A stretch of 64,000 nt of DNA from Ruminococcus sp. (GCA_021199305.1 JAJQIH010000016.1:39750-103749); one strand, 5' to 3'. Positions 34,125-43,739 are shown, counted from the stretch's first letter. The notes: a model not told the origin generated them from the letters alone. Numbers and translations are program-made.

Positions 34125-35414
34125 TTGGGACTTAACAGGATATTTATCAGGCATTCCAAAAACACCGAGAATATGCCTTCGGAAAAATTTTTGCCGCAAA
34201 AGGTAAAAATTCCGCTGAGTCAGGGAATGGGCGCGCCGAACGCTCCGCTCGTTTCTGTTGACGAGGAGGTTTTTGTCGGACAAAAAATCGGCGGCTCGGA
34301 CGCTGCGTTTTCCTGTCCGATACATTCAAGCGTATCAGGCAAGGTAACAGGCTTCTCTGAGTACCTGACGTCAAACGGTGCGGTAGTAAAGTGCGTTGAC
34401 ATCGAGTCTGACGGCAAATTTACTCCTCACCCGGACATAACACCGCCTCAGGTTACAAACCGTGAGGAATTTATAGCAGCGGTAAAGGCAAGCGGACTTG
34501 TAGGACTTGGCGGAGCAGGCTTTCCAACCCACATAAAGCTTAACTACAATCCTGACGAAACGCCTGTCGATACGCTTATTATAAATGCGGCGGAATGCGA
34601 GCCTTACATAACGAGCGACTATCGTGAAATGATTGAAAATACCGACGGCGTGCTTGACGGAGTCCGCACAGTTTTAAAAATGCTGGAAATCGAAAAGGCT
34701 ATAATAGCCGTTGAGGACAACAAGCCGCAGGCTATAAAGATGCTTCGTGAAAAGACAGAAGGAGAAAGCAATATCAGCATATTCCCGCTTCGCTCGTCAT
34801 ATCCTCAGGGAGCTGAAAAGGTAATTATTTACAATACAGTAAAAAGAGTTGTAAAGGAGGGCGAGCTTCCCTCAAGCGTTGGCGTTGTCGTTATGAACGT
34901 ATCCTCTGCGGCGTTTATAAACAGCTACCTGAAAACCGGTATGCCGCTGGTTTCCAAAAGAATAACGGTTGACGGCGAAACGGTATCAGAACCTAAAAAC
35001 CTGATAGTTCCAATCGGCACAGTCGTTGACGACCTGCTTAAATTTTGCAAAACCGACGAGGAAATGACAAAGCGTCTTATTTTAGGCGGAATGATGATGG
35101 GGCAATGCGCTCACGACAGCTTTCTTCCGATTACAAAAACAAACAACGCAGTTTTAGCCTTCAAGGAACAAAGAAAAGACAAGCAGACCGCTTGTATAAG
35201 ATGCGCAAGCTGTATAAACGCCTGTCCGTTAGGTCTGATGCCCTGCGAGATTGAAAAGGCTTACAAGAGCGGCGACCTTGACGCTTTAAAGGCTTTGAAG
35301 GTAAACCTTTGTATGAATTGCGGAAGCTGCACTTATGTTTGTCCTGCAAAAAGAGATCTCGCTGAAACAAATCAGCTTGCAAAACGGCTTTTGATGCCAA
35401 AGAACAAGGGGTGA
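34125..35414 (+). CDS. rnfC: Rnf complex subunit C
   Basis: The protein has about 430 residues. The N-terminal domain contains PLSQGMGAPNAPLV and VSGKV. The flavin/NADH domain has GLVGLGGAGFPTHIKL and INAAECEPYITSDYREM. Two C-terminal 4Fe-4S motifs follow, CIRCASCINACPLGLMPC and CMNCGSCTYVCPAKRDLAE. RnfC is the peripheral NADH-binding subunit of the ferredoxin:NAD+ oxidoreductase. The TTG at 34125 is preferred because GGGGG lies 8-9 nt ahead; a TTG at 34119 is too close. Confidence 0.94.
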   Translation: MGLNRIFIRHSKNTENMPSEKFLPQKVKIPLSQGMGAPNAPLVSVDEEVFVGQKIGGSDAAFSCPIHSSVSGKVTGFSEYLTSNGAVVKCVDIESDGKFTPHPDITPPQVTNREEFIAAVKASGLVGLGGAGFPTHIKLNYNPDETPVDTLIINAAECEPYITSDYREMIENTDGVLDGVRTVLKMLEIEKAIIAVEDNKPQAIKMLREKTEGESNISIFPLRSSYPQGAEKVIIYNTVKRVVKEGELPSSVGVVVMNVSSAAFINSYLKTGMPLVSKRITVDGETVSEPKNLIVPIGTVVDDLLKFCKTDEEMTKRLILGGMMMGQCAHDSFLPITKTNNAVLAFKEQRKDKQTACIRCASCINACPLGLMPCEIEKAYKSGDLDALKALKVNLCMNCGSCTYVCPAKRDLAETNQLAKRLLMPKNKG

Positions 35415-35418
35415 GATA

Positions 35419-36360
35419 ATGGAAAATTTAAATGTATATTCTTCTCCGCACAGAGCTTCCTCACGAACCACTCAGAGCGTTATGCTTCACGTTATTATAG
35501 CTCTTATACCAGCAATCGTTGCGGCAACTATAATTTACGGATTTCGTGCGTTGATGCTCGTGCTTGTCACAACTGCCAGTGCTGTCGTCTGGGAAGCGCT
35601 ATGCTGTATTGTAATGAAGAAAAAAACCACAATTGACGACCTGTCAGCTGTAGTTACGGGAATTTTGCTTGCGCTCAATCTTCCTGCTACCCTGCCGTTC
35701 TGGATGGCAGCGATAGGCTCGTTTGTTGCAATCTGTATTGTAAAGGAGCTTTTCGGAGGCCTTGGCAAGAATTTTGCTAACCCCGCCATTGTCGGAAGAA
35801 TCGTTTTGATGCTTTCCTTTACAAGCGCTATGACAAATTGGGTACAGCCGTTTTACTACAAGGACGCAGATGCCGTAGCGACAGCAACTCCGCTTGTTAC
35901 AAAAAGCGAGGGCTACCTCGATTTGCTTTTAGGTAACTGTGGCGGAACTATCGGCGAGGTTTGCGCTCTGGCTATTTTAATCGGCGGAATTTATCTCGTC
36001 GCAGTAAAGGTTATATCGCCAGTTACGCCGATTGCGTTTTTAGGCTCGGTTATGATTTTCTCATTTCTTGTCGGCGAGGACCCTGTTTACCAGATTCTTT
36101 CCGGCGGCGTAATGCTCGGAGCTGTATTTATGGCGACAGATTATGTTACAACTCCTGTTACAAAGCTCGGTAAGCTTATTTTCGGTCTTGGCTGCGGAAT
36201 TATCACCTGCGTGATAAGATTTTACTGCTCAATGGCTGAAGGCGTATCCTTTGCGATTCTGTTTATGAACATTGTAACGCCGTTTATTGATATGGCTACA
36301 AAGTCCAGGCCTTTCGGTGCTAAAAAGGCTGAAAAGAAAGCAGGTGGCGCTGATGACTAA
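35419..36360 (+). CDS. rnfD: Rnf complex subunit D
   Basis: The 313-residue membrane protein has about nine helices, starts SSPHRASSRTTQSVMLHV, and has LSAVVTGILLALNLPATLPFW, LFGGLGKNFANPAIVGR, and the FMN-attachment region DYVTTPVTKLGKLIFG with its conserved Thr. It is a membrane core subunit of the ion-pumping Rnf complex. Its 3' end overlaps rnfG. Confidence 0.94.
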   Translation: MENLNVYSSPHRASSRTTQSVMLHVIIALIPAIVAATIIYGFRALMLVLVTTASAVVWEALCCIVMKKKTTIDDLSAVVTGILLALNLPATLPFWMAAIGSFVAICIVKELFGGLGKNFANPAIVGRIVLMLSFTSAMTNWVQPFYYKDADAVATATPLVTKSEGYLDLLLGNCGGTIGEVCALAILIGGIYLVAVKVISPVTPIAFLGSVMIFSFLVGEDPVYQILSGGVMLGAVFMATDYVTTPVTKLGKLIFGLGCGIITCVIRFYCSMAEGVSFAILFMNIVTPFIDMATKSRPFGAKKAEKKAGGADD

Positions 36361-36859
36361 AAAGGAAATGTTTATGCCAACCATAGTGCTGGCTATAATC
36401 TGTATAGTGATTTCAGGCGCGCTTGTTTTTGTAAACTACATAACAAAGGACGCTATTGCGGAAACTAACGCCAAAACCTTAAACGACACGCTAGTTTCCA
36501 CCTTTGGCGACGGAGAATATAACGTTTCCTCCCGCACATTTGAAGGAATTACAAGCATAATTGACGGCGAGGACGGTCTTTGCGTTTACGAAATAACAAC
36601 CGACGGATACAGCTCAGACGGTATTCACGTTCTTATAGGAATCAGGGACGGAGAGGTTGAAGGAATTTCTTTCGTTTCCTGCGGAGAAACTCCGGGACTT
36701 GGAACAAAGGTAAACGACGCTGAATATCTGAGCAGCTACGAGGGCATTTCAAGCGATACTGAGGTTGACGAAACTGACGCTGTAACCGGCGCTACATTTT
36801 CTTCAACAGGACTTAAAACCGCTGTAAAGCTGGCTCTTGAAGCAGACAAGGAGGGTTAA
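36353..36859 (+). CDS. rnfG: Rnf complex subunit G
   Basis: The 168-residue protein has one N-terminal membrane helix (PTIVLAIICIVISGALVFV) and an outer FMN-binding domain. The covalent FMN site is TDAVTGATFSSTGLK near the C terminus, preceded by SCGETPGLGTKV. The ATG at 36353 overlaps the last codons of rnfD; a longer in-frame extension inside rnfD is not used. Flavinylation is expected from ApbE in the same operon. Confidence 0.93.
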   Translation: MTKKEMFMPTIVLAIICIVISGALVFVNYITKDAIAETNAKTLNDTLVSTFGDGEYNVSSRTFEGITSIIDGEDGLCVYEITTDGYSSDGIHVLIGIRDGEVEGISFVSCGETPGLGTKVNDAEYLSSYEGISSDTEVDETDAVTGATFSSTGLKTAVKLALEADKEG

Positions 36860-36860
36860 T

Positions 36861-37532
36861 ATGAGCAATTTAAAGGAATTTACAAAGGGCTTTATAAAGG
36901 AAAACCCAACGCTTGTTACACTTTTGGGAATGTGCCCGACGCTTGCGGTAACAACTCAGGCTTCAAACGGAATCGGAATGGGTCTTGCGACCACATTCGT
37001 ACTCCTCTGCTCAAATGTTGTTATATCGCTGCTTAAAAAGGTTATACCCGACACAGTCCGACTTCCCTGCTATATTGTAATAATTGCAGGCTTCGTAACG
37101 CTTATAGAATTTTTACTCGAAGGCTTTTTGCCATCCCTTTACGACAGTCTTGGAATCTTCCTGTCGCTTATCACAGTAAACTGTATAATTTTAGGAAGAG
37201 CTGAAGTGTTCGCAAGCAAAAACAAGGTTTTGCCGTCCGCTCTTGACGGACTTGGAATGGGACTTGGCTTTACTCTTTCGCTTACTCTGATGGGCTCGGT
37301 AAGAGAAATTTTAGGAAGCGGTACAATCTTCGGCCTTGAGATTCCATTTCTGGTGGACTCTCCGATGACTGTATTTATTCTTCCTGCTGGAGGCTTTTTC
37401 ACGCTCGGCGTTATAATTGCCGTCGTCAACAAGCTAAAGCACAAAAAGCCGCCGAAGGAAATCGGCTGCAGCGGCTGTCCGAATATGAAAAACTGCGAAC
37501 GCTTAAAAAAGGGAGGGGTAACCAATGGTTAA
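36861..37532 (+). CDS. rnfE: Rnf complex subunit E
   Basis: The 223-residue membrane protein of the RnfA/E family begins KEFTKGFIKENPTLVTLLGMCPTLAVT, with about six helices and GRAEVFASKN. The cytoplasmic C-terminal tail carries an extra cysteine cluster (IGCSGCPNMKNCERLKKGG). The ATG at 36861 lies 1 nt after rnfG and has an AAGGAGGG site. It overlaps rnfA by 8 nt. Confidence 0.93.
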   Translation: MSNLKEFTKGFIKENPTLVTLLGMCPTLAVTTQASNGIGMGLATTFVLLCSNVVISLLKKVIPDTVRLPCYIVIIAGFVTLIEFLLEGFLPSLYDSLGIFLSLITVNCIILGRAEVFASKNKVLPSALDGLGMGLGFTLSLTLMGSVREILGSGTIFGLEIPFLVDSPMTVFILPAGGFFTLGVIIAVVNKLKHKKPPKEIGCSGCPNMKNCERLKKGGVTNG

Positions 37533-38103
37533 GCTTATAGTTATAATGCTGTCGGCGGTACTCGTCAACAACGTAGTCCTCTCACAGTTTATGGGAATTT
37601 GTCCTTTCCTCGGCGTTTCAAAGGTTTTAAAGAACTGCCTTGGAATGGGCGTGGCGGTAATTTTTGTAATGCTTTGCGCTACTGCCGTTACATATCCTGT
37701 ATATCAGCTTTTAGAATACTTAAACGCTGAATATCTTAAAACGGTAGCGTTTATTTTGCTTATCGCTTTATTTGTACAGCTCGTAGAGATTGTTTTAAAG
37801 AAGGTTATGCCGCCGCTTTACAAGGCGCTTGGAGTTTACCTTCCGCTTATTACGACAAACTGCGCTGTACTCGGAGTTACAATTACAAACATCGACGAGG
37901 GCTACACCTTTGCAGAAGCTATGGTAAACGCACTCGGCACTGGCGTCGGCTTCACATTAGCTTTACTGCTGTTTTCAGGCGTTCGCCAGAAAATCGACTC
38001 AACAGACAGCATTCCTGAAATGTTCAAGGGAGTTCCGTCTACTTTAATCGCCGCAAGTATAGTTTCGTTAAGCTTTATGGGCTTTGGCGGACTTTTCAGC
38101 TAA
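37525..38103 (+). CDS. rnfA: Rnf complex subunit A
   Basis: The 192-residue membrane protein is homologous to RnfE with inverted topology: VNNVVLSQFMGICPFLGVSK, ITTNCAVLGVTI and GFTLALLLFSGVRQKID. RnfA and RnfE together hold an iron-sulfur cluster within the membrane through Cys residues in these segments. It starts within the rnfE 3' end. Confidence 0.94.
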   Translation: MVKLIVIMLSAVLVNNVVLSQFMGICPFLGVSKVLKNCLGMGVAVIFVMLCATAVTYPVYQLLEYLNAEYLKTVAFILLIALFVQLVEIVLKKVMPPLYKALGVYLPLITTNCAVLGVTITNIDEGYTFAEAMVNALGTGVGFTLALLLFSGVRQKIDSTDSIPEMFKGVPSTLIAASIVSLSFMGFGGLFS

Positions 38104-38124
38104 ATCAAGAGGGGAGTAATCTGA

Positions 38125-38943
38125 ATGGAATATATTCTACCGATAATATTATTTATCGCTCTGGCGATACTTGCAGGCGTTTTGCTGACTGTCGCTTCAA
38201 AGGTCTTTTACGTCAAGCAGGACGAACGACTCGAAGCTTTGCAGGAGGCTCTTCCTCAGGTAAACTGCGGAGCCTGCGGCTTTACCGGCTGTAACGCTTA
38301 TGCTGAGGCAATACTCAAAAACGGCGAAGCGCCAAACCTCTGTCGTCCTGGCGGCGAGGAAGCTGCCAAAAAAATTGGTGAGATTTTAGGAATTGAAGTC
38401 GAAGCGAAATCACGTCAGGTGGCGTTTGTAAAATGCGCTGGCGGACGGGATCAGGCAAAGAGAAGATTTGAATACGACGGAATGCAATCCTGCCTTGCAG
38501 CGGCACAGTTTTTCAGAGGAAGCAAAATGTGCACAAACGGCTGTCTTGGCTACGGCGACTGCGTAGAAGTCTGCGACAACAACGCTATAAGCATTGTAAA
38601 CGGCGTTTCCTTTATCAACAAAACTCTCTGTACAGGCTGTGGAAAGTGCGCTGCCGTCTGCCCGAAAAACATTATTGAGATTCGCCCCGCCGAGCTTCGG
38701 TACGAGGTTAAATGCTCCTCGACAGCTATCGGCAAAATCACCCGAAGCGTCTGCAAGAGCGGCTGTATCGGCTGTAAAATGTGCGAGCGAGCTTGCGAAA
38801 CGGGCGCGATAAAGGTTGAGAACAACTTCGCTAAAATCGACTACACGAAGTGTATAAACTGCGGAAAGTGCAAGGACGCCTGCAAAATGGGAGTTATACA
38901 CGATTTATGTGAGGATCTCGGTATGTCGCCAGCACTCCAATAA
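38125..38943 (+). CDS. rnfB: Rnf complex subunit B
   Basis: The 272-residue ferredoxin-like subunit has one N-terminal membrane helix, the 4Fe-4S motif VNCGACGFTGCNAYAEAI with CRPGG, a central CTNGCLGYGDCVEVCDNNAI, and C-terminal ferredoxin motifs CTGCGKCAAVCPKN, CIGCKMCERACETGAI and CINCGKCKDACKMGV. It accepts electrons from reduced ferredoxin. It is last in the operon, with a terminator 20 nt downstream. Confidence 0.95.
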   Translation: MEYILPIILFIALAILAGVLLTVASKVFYVKQDERLEALQEALPQVNCGACGFTGCNAYAEAILKNGEAPNLCRPGGEEAAKKIGEILGIEVEAKSRQVAFVKCAGGRDQAKRRFEYDGMQSCLAAAQFFRGSKMCTNGCLGYGDCVEVCDNNAISIVNGVSFINKTLCTGCGKCAAVCPKNIIEIRPAELRYEVKCSSTAIGKITRSVCKSGCIGCKMCERACETGAIKVENNFAKIDYTKCINCGKCKDACKMGVIHDLCEDLGMSPALQ

Positions 38944-38963
38944 AATAACATTAAACTTAAAAT

Positions 38964-38987
38964 GCCGCCTTCGGGCGGTTTTTTTAT
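38964..38987 (+). terminator. Terminator of the rnf operon
   Basis: GCCGCC-TTC-GGGCGG hairpin followed by TTTTTTTAT. Confidence 0.85.
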
Positions 38988-38989
38988 AC

Positions 38990-39335
38990 ACAAGATATTG
39001 TGGTCTGTTAAATCTGACGAGCATTAGGGCGAAAAAGCGTACAGTTGTTGAAAAATCCTTTTAAAGTGTTGAAAACTCACCCCAAAATAGCTCAGTTTTA
39101 AACGGTTTCAACAGAGTTTTAAACAATTTTCAAAAGCTCGCACTCCAATTTGTTTAAAAATTGCCAGGTTTTAAACAGCTCTGACTTTGCAAATTTCTGT
39201 TGAAACTGCACAAAAAAAACACAAATATTTGTGTATTAAGCCTATTTACAAATCCGCTTGTACGCATTTAAAATACAAAATATGGGGGTTTGTCCTTGTT
39301 CTTCGGGAAGCTCCGGCAAAAACCCTTTTAATTGT
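38990..39335. other. AT-rich non-coding gap with GTTTTAAAC motifs
   Basis: No ORF is credible. The motif GTTTTAAAC occurs near 39095, 39113 and 39167, and CAATTT-GTTTAA-AAATTG (39146-39163) forms a palindrome between them. ACACAAATATTTGTGT (about 39220-39235) is a second perfect palindrome. They may be protein-binding sites, or chance in AT-rich sequence. Confidence 0.35.
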
Positions 39336-39374
39336 GCAAAAAAACACCCTGCACGACTCATCGTGCAAGGTGTT
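39335..39374 (-). terminator. Terminator of the cellobiose phosphorylase operon
   Basis: AACACC and GGTGTT outer arms with TGCACGA/TCGTGCA inside (39343-39374), read on the minus strand, are followed by TTTTTTGC. Confidence 0.8.
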
Positions 39375-39404
39375 TTAGCATTTTCAGTAAAGTGTGAGTA
39401 AAAT

Positions 39405-41855
39405 CTAACCCATTACAACCTCAACGCAAGCTTTGCTTCCCTCAGAAAGCACAGGCAGAATATTGCCCTCGATTGCTTCGCCGTTGACGCTTACCGACTT
39501 TATTCCCTTTGAAATATGCTCAGGGTTTTTAACTGTTATGCTATACTCTGCGCCCCTGAACTTTCTTACTGCTGTAAATCCGTCCCAGTCCTTTGGAATC
39601 GAAGGGTCGATTTTAAGTCCGTCGTAATCAGGAATAATTCCGAGAATATACTGTGAAACAGCTACAAAGTTCCACGCTGCCGTTCCTGTCAGCCAGCTGT
39701 TTTTAGCTTCGCCGTGGCGCTTTGCATCCTTTCCAGCAATCATCTGAGCGTAAACATAAGGCTCTGTACGGTGAATGTCTGAAATATCCTCAAGATAAGC
39801 AGGAGCAATCTTTGAGTAATACTCATAAGCCTTATCTCCTCTGCCGACAAACGCTTCTGCACAGATAATCCATGCGTTGTTGTGACAGAATATTCCAGCG
39901 TTTTCCTTGTATCCGCCAGGGTAGGTAGAAATTTCACCATACTCGATATAATACTTTGTAAACGGAGGATTGTTAAGCACAAGTCCGTACTTTGAATTTA
40001 AATACTTGTCAACGCTGTCGAGAGTTTTGATATCAAGTCCCTGCTCCTTGCCGATTCCGCTAAGAACGCAGAAGCCCTGAGGTTCGATAAAGATTTTGCC
40101 CTCCTCGCATTCGTGAGAACCCATTTTTCTTCCGAAGTCATCATAAGCTCTTATAAACCACTCGCCGTCAAAGCCGTACTCAAGCAGATTCTTTTCCATT
40201 TTATCAATTTCAGCCTGAGCCTTGTCAGCTTCGTCGTTCATTCCCAGATGTCGGCAGATTGAAACATATTCAGGTCCTATAAACGTAAACATTCCGCCAA
40301 CCATTATGCTCTCTGCAACACGGCTGTACTTTTGCTCTCCGTACTTTGGAGATGTCGACGTCTGGAAGCTCTCGCCTGGAGTATCCGAGAAGCAGGAAAG
40401 ATTGATGCAATCGTTCCAGTCAGCTCTCATAGCAAGAGGTAGTCCGTGAGGGCCTAAATTGTCGACAATATGGTAAAACGACTGTGTAAGGTGGTGCATC
40501 ATCGGCTTTGCTCTCGCTTCGTCGTTATCATAAGGAACCTGCTCGTCGAGCAATCCCCAGTCGCCAGATTCCTTGATGTACTGCGCAACCGCTAAAATCA
40601 TCCATAGCGGGTCGTCTGAGAAATCTCCGCCGATCTCGTCGTTTCCTCTCTTTGTAAGCGGCTGATACTGATGGTAGCAGCCTCCGTCCTCAAACTGCGT
40701 TGCAGCAAGGTCGATAAGACGCTGTCTTGCTCTGTCGGGAATCTGATGAACGAAGCCTAAAAGATCCTGGTTTGAATCCCTGAAGCCCATACCTCTTCCG
40801 ATACCGCTTTCAAAGTAGGAAGCCGAGCGGCTCATATTAAATGTAACCATACACTGATACTGGTTCCAGATGTTTACCATTCTGTTCATCTTGTCATCAG
40901 GTGTTGAAACGCAATATTTCGACAAAAGCTCATTCCATGTGCTCTTTAAGTCCTCTAAAGCAGCGTCAGCCTTCTCTACTGTATTCATAGCTTCGATCAT
41001 AGAGTAAGCCTTACTCTTGTTCATTCCGCCGTTTTCATCCCACTTGTCCTTGCCGTTTTCAACATAACCCAGAAGGAATACAAACGCCTTTTCCTCGTTC
41101 GGCTCAAGGGATACGTTAATCATGTGCGAAGCGATTGGCGACCAGCCGTCAGCTACTGAATCTGACGCTTCTCCTGCTACTACGCATTGTGGATTTTCAA
41201 AGCCGTTATAAAGACCGATAAACGCTTCTCTGTCGGTATCGTATCCGTCGATTGGCGAGTTTACAGTATAGAAAGCGAAGTGATCTCTTCTTTCCTTATA
41301 CTCTGTCTTGTGGTAAATTGTCGAGCCTTCAATCTCAACCTCGCCCGTATTAAAGTTTCTCTGGAAGTTGGTAGAATCGTCCTGAGCGTTCCAGAGACAC
41401 CATTCAACAAACGAGAAAAGCTTCAAGCTCTTCGCCTTATCGGAATTGTTTTTGATTACAACCTTCTGAACCTCGCCGTTAAAGTCCTGAGGAACAAAGA
41501 ATGTAGCCTCTGCGCTGACGCCGTTCTTTTCGCCCTTTATAATGGTATATCCCATACCGTGGCGGCAGCAGTAGCTGTCAAGCTCGCACTTTACAGGGCT
41601 CCAGCCAGGATTCCAGATAGTATCTCCGTCCTTGATGTAAAAATATCTTCCGCCAACGTCAACAGGTACGTTATTATAGCGGTAACGGGTTATTCTTCTT
41701 AGTCTTGCATCCTTGTAAAAGTGATAACCGCCTGCTGTGTTTGAAATAAGTGAGAAAAACTCCTGAGTTCCGAGATAGTTAATCCACGGATATGGGGTTT
41801 TAGGGTCGGTGATGACATACTCCTTATTTGCGTCGTCAAAATGTCCGTACTTCAT
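39405..41855 (-). CDS. cbp: Cellobiose phosphorylase (GH94)
   Basis: The 816-residue protein has the usual length for the family. It starts [29 protein letters not shown] and contains [20 protein letters not shown], the general-acid region [16 protein letters not shown] (Asp in WND), ESIMVGGMF and NENAGIF-like [13 protein letters not shown]. It phosphorolyses cellobiose to glucose-1-phosphate and glucose, saving ATP, in the cytoplasm; no signal peptide is present. It is last of a three-gene operon with an aldose epimerase and a DUF6440 protein. Confidence 0.95.
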   Translation of the reverse strand: MKYGHFDDANKEYVITDPKTPYPWINYLGTQEFFSLISNTAGGYHFYKDARLRRITRYRYNNVPVDVGGRYFYIKDGDTIWNPGWSPVKCELDSYCCRHGMGYTIIKGEKNGVSAEATFFVPQDFNGEVQKVVIKNNSDKAKSLKLFSFVEWCLWNAQDDSTNFQRNFNTGEVEIEGSTIYHKTEYKERRDHFAFYTVNSPIDGYDTDREAFIGLYNGFENPQCVVAGEASDSVADGWSPIASHMINVSLEPNEEKAFVFLLGYVENGKDKWDENGGMNKSKAYSMIEAMNTVEKADAALEDLKSTWNELLSKYCVSTPDDKMNRMVNIWNQYQCMVTFNMSRSASYFESGIGRGMGFRDSNQDLLGFVHQIPDRARQRLIDLAATQFEDGGCYHQYQPLTKRGNDEIGGDFSDDPLWMILAVAQYIKESGDWGLLDEQVPYDNDEARAKPMMHHLTQSFYHIVDNLGPHGLPLAMRADWNDCINLSCFSDTPGESFQTSTSPKYGEQKYSRVAESIMVGGMFTFIGPEYVSICRHLGMNDEADKAQAEIDKMEKNLLEYGFDGEWFIRAYDDFGRKMGSHECEEGKIFIEPQGFCVLSGIGKEQGLDIKTLDSVDKYLNSKYGLVLNNPPFTKYYIEYGEISTYPGGYKENAGIFCHNNAWIICAEAFVGRGDKAYEYYSKIAPAYLEDISDIHRTEPYVYAQMIAGKDAKRHGEAKNSWLTGTAAWNFVAVSQYILGIIPDYDGLKIDPSIPKDWDGFTAVRKFRGAEYSITVKNPEHISKGIKSVSVNGEAIEGNILPVLSEGSKACVEVVMG

Positions 41856-41879
41856 AGTGATTTTAAACTCCTTTATAAT

Positions 41880-42074
41880 TTATTCTTCAAAATCCGAAAC
41901 GCTTACCGTTTTCGGTGTACCGTCTGATCTGATAAGCGGCGTCATAGTTGAACTATATCCAGAAGTCAACACCGCATATTCTACTCCTGTTTCTCTGTCG
42001 ACTAAAGTCACAACTGTGCTGAGACCAATAGAGCTTGACGAGGTTTTGACAAATCTATTGTTTTTATTCTTCAT
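41880..42074 (-). CDS. DUF6440-type small protein
   Basis: The 64-residue protein contains STVVTLVDRETGVEYAVLTS, then GYSSTMTPLIRSDGTPK, the strand-turn pattern of DUF6440 proteins (usually VDKETGV...SGYGGGLTPLLD). Function unknown. It lies 3 nt after the epimerase stop and 24 nt before the phosphorylase, with a GGAG site, so it is translated in the operon. Confidence 0.75.
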   Translation of the reverse strand: MKNKNNRFVKTSSSSIGLSTVVTLVDRETGVEYAVLTSGYSSTMTPLIRSDGTPKTVSVSDFEE

Positions 42075-42077
42075 CGT

Positions 42078-43076
42078 CTACTCCTTTACAATCTCAAAGC
42101 TCTGGTGGCAGGAAAACTCCTCGCCGCACAAAAGCTCTCTGTAGCCTGAAACCTCTCTGTCAAGGGATAGGTTCGGCGAGTTTATCATAGCCGTCATCGG
42201 CTCAGGGCAAAAGTAACCCTTGTCGCCCAGGTCGTTCCACATATTAAAGAACTTAAACTCCTCGCTTACTTCATTTCTGAGCGACAGCTTGTTCTCATCA
42301 TCGTAAACTATAGTGCCGTAAAAATCAGCCTTTGAAGCGGTATACATATCGTTTTCAATTACCTGTCCGGTCGGAACCTTTTCGCCGTTTTTGTATTCCT
42401 TATCCCAGTCGGAAAGCTCGTTAAGCTTCTCGGTCGGCAAAAACCTCTCGCTTAGCTCGCACTTTTTATCAATTGGCACAAGAAGGCGAAGATTTTCTTC
42501 CTTTGCGCCTGTTACGAGCGGCGCGTTTATACAGGTGTGCGTTGCAATTGATACAGGTAGCGCCTTGTCTGACAGATTTTTAAGCGTAATCTCCTGATAA
42601 AGTCCATTATCTGACAGGACAAACTTTATCGTCATTTTAAAATCAACGTCAAAATACTTATACATCTCATCCCGCTTGTCATAAACAAACGACGCTGTCA
42701 GAGAAGCGTTATTCTCATCAGCCGCCATCTCTTCAATTTCAAACGGGCGCTTATAGGTAAAGCCGTGAATGTAGTTGCCAAAATCCGGCTCGTTTATCGG
42801 AAGCTTATAAACGCTGTCTGATGTTTTTATAATTCCTCCGTCAAAGCGGTTTGGCAGATACATTGTCGGAAGTCCCCAGATTGCAGGAGCTTCTTTTATA
42901 GTATCAATACTCACCTTGTCGCTGTACCTGAAAATCTCACATACAGGTTCCGGCTTTATCCGTCTTAGCCTTAAAACCTGATTTCCAAGCGACGGACAGA
43001 TTATCGCTTCGTAGCACTCTGTTTTAAGCTTAACACACTCGGTGTCTTTAAAAATAATTTTTTCTGTACCAGTCAA
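42078..43076 (-). CDS. Aldose 1-epimerase family protein
   Basis: The 332-residue protein is of the galactose-mutarotase beta-sandwich type. It has YEAIICPSLGNQVLRLRR near the N terminus, YIHGFTYKRPFEIEEM (the conserved His region), VSIATHTCINAPLV (second His), and GDKGYFCPEPMTAMINSPNL (catalytic Glu region). It may interconvert glucose anomers released by the phosphorylase downstream. Start is TTG at 43076 after GGGAGG, since the upstream ATG runs into a stop. Exact sugar unknown. Confidence 0.82.
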   Translation of the reverse strand: MTGTEKIIFKDTECVKLKTECYEAIICPSLGNQVLRLRRIKPEPVCEIFRYSDKVSIDTIKEAPAIWGLPTMYLPNRFDGGIIKTSDSVYKLPINEPDFGNYIHGFTYKRPFEIEEMAADENNASLTASFVYDKRDEMYKYFDVDFKMTIKFVLSDNGLYQEITLKNLSDKALPVSIATHTCINAPLVTGAKEENLRLLVPIDKKCELSERFLPTEKLNELSDWDKEYKNGEKVPTGQVIENDMYTASKADFYGTIVYDDENKLSLRNEVSEEFKFFNMWNDLGDKGYFCPEPMTAMINSPNLSLDREVSGYRELLCGEEFSCHQSFEIVKE

Positions 43077-43115
43077 TTCATTACCTCCCTGGAAATTTCT
43101 TGTTTTACCTATAGA

Positions 43116-43144
43116 AGTATATCATATCTTTTGCGGTTTATCAA
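43116..43144 (-). promoter_or_regulatory. Promoter of the epimerase-DUF6440-phosphorylase operon
   Basis: On the minus strand, TTGATA (43139-43144), 17 bp, TATACT (43116-43121). Confidence 0.65.
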
Positions 43145-43277
43145 GAAGAGAACAGACAATTCTAAAATTCCTACAAAAAAATACCTCAATAGTTGTGAAT
43201 ATTGCCAAAAGAATGGGGCAGTATAACTTGTGAAAGGCAGCGAAAGCTGACTAAAAACTCAAAAAGGAATGATTTGT

Positions 43278-43487
43278 ATGCTCGATAAAATTGCGCTCTT
43301 TTTGCTTATCGTCGGAGGACTTAACTGGGGGCTTGTCGGAATTTTTCAGTTCGACCTTATAGCCTTTCTGTTCGGCTCGTCAGCTTCCCTCATAAGCAGA
43401 ATAATCTATATCGTAGTAGCCGTTTGCGCTCTGTGGTGTATTTCTCTTTACTTTAAGGAGCGTTCTCTTGTAAAAAACGAGGAGTAA
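43278..43487 (+). CDS. DUF378 small membrane protein
   Basis: The 69-residue protein has two membrane helices: KIALFLLIVGGLNWGLVGIF, the DUF378 hallmark, and LISRIIYIVVAVCALWCISL. The family (YuzA-like) is common in Firmicutes; function unknown. The ATG at 43278 is chosen because AAAGGA lies 9-10 nt ahead; the ATG at 43269 is directly next to that site. Confidence 0.85.
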   Translation: MLDKIALFLLIVGGLNWGLVGIFQFDLIAFLFGSSASLISRIIYIVVAVCALWCISLYFKERSLVKNEE

Positions 43488-43497
43488 TTCACTCCCG

Positions 43498-43618
43498 ACC
43501 CTTTCAGCAAGAAGGGGTTTGAGAAAAGGGAGCTTTTGCATAAATTGTGTTGAGATCGGGTTTTAAGCAATGCTTTTTATGCGACAAAGGCTCTCTTTTC
43601 TTAAATCCCTCAAAGGGT
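43498..43618. other. Long imperfect hairpin, 121 nt
   Basis: Four arm pairs in register: ACCCTTT/AAAGGGT (43498-43504, 43612-43618), AGGGGTTT/AAATCCCT (43513-43520, 43603-43610), GAGAAAAGGGAGC/GCTCTCTTTTCTT (43521-43533, 43590-43602) and GCATAAA/TTTATGC (43538-43544, 43576-43582). No good T-run follows. It could be a processed RNA, a 3' UTR structure or a palindromic repeat. Confidence 0.55.
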
Positions 43619-43633
43619 GTGTTTTGCGAAATT

Positions 43634-43640
43634 TGTCGAA
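43634..43640 (+). promoter_or_regulatory. Possible Spo0A box
   Basis: TGTCGAA, the core 0A-box sequence, lies about 100 bp ahead of the candidate small-RNA promoter. Seven-base matches occur by chance, so this is weak alone. Confidence 0.2.
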
Positions 43641-43739
43641 TGGTATAGGAAATATTGGCGTTTTACACAAAAAATCACCGCCAAATTTGGACAAATTGAC
43701 AATTTCTTTTTAATAAAAAATGAACATTGCCCGAAATCC

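Noticed and set aside
39220..39236. ACACAAATATTTGTGT palindrome as a terminator
   Set aside because: AT-rich stem without a following T-run and not at a gene end.
41187..41702. Plus-strand frame of 171 codons opposite the cellobiose phosphorylase gene
   Set aside because: Antisense to a clear GH94 enzyme; no initiation signals or recognisable domain.
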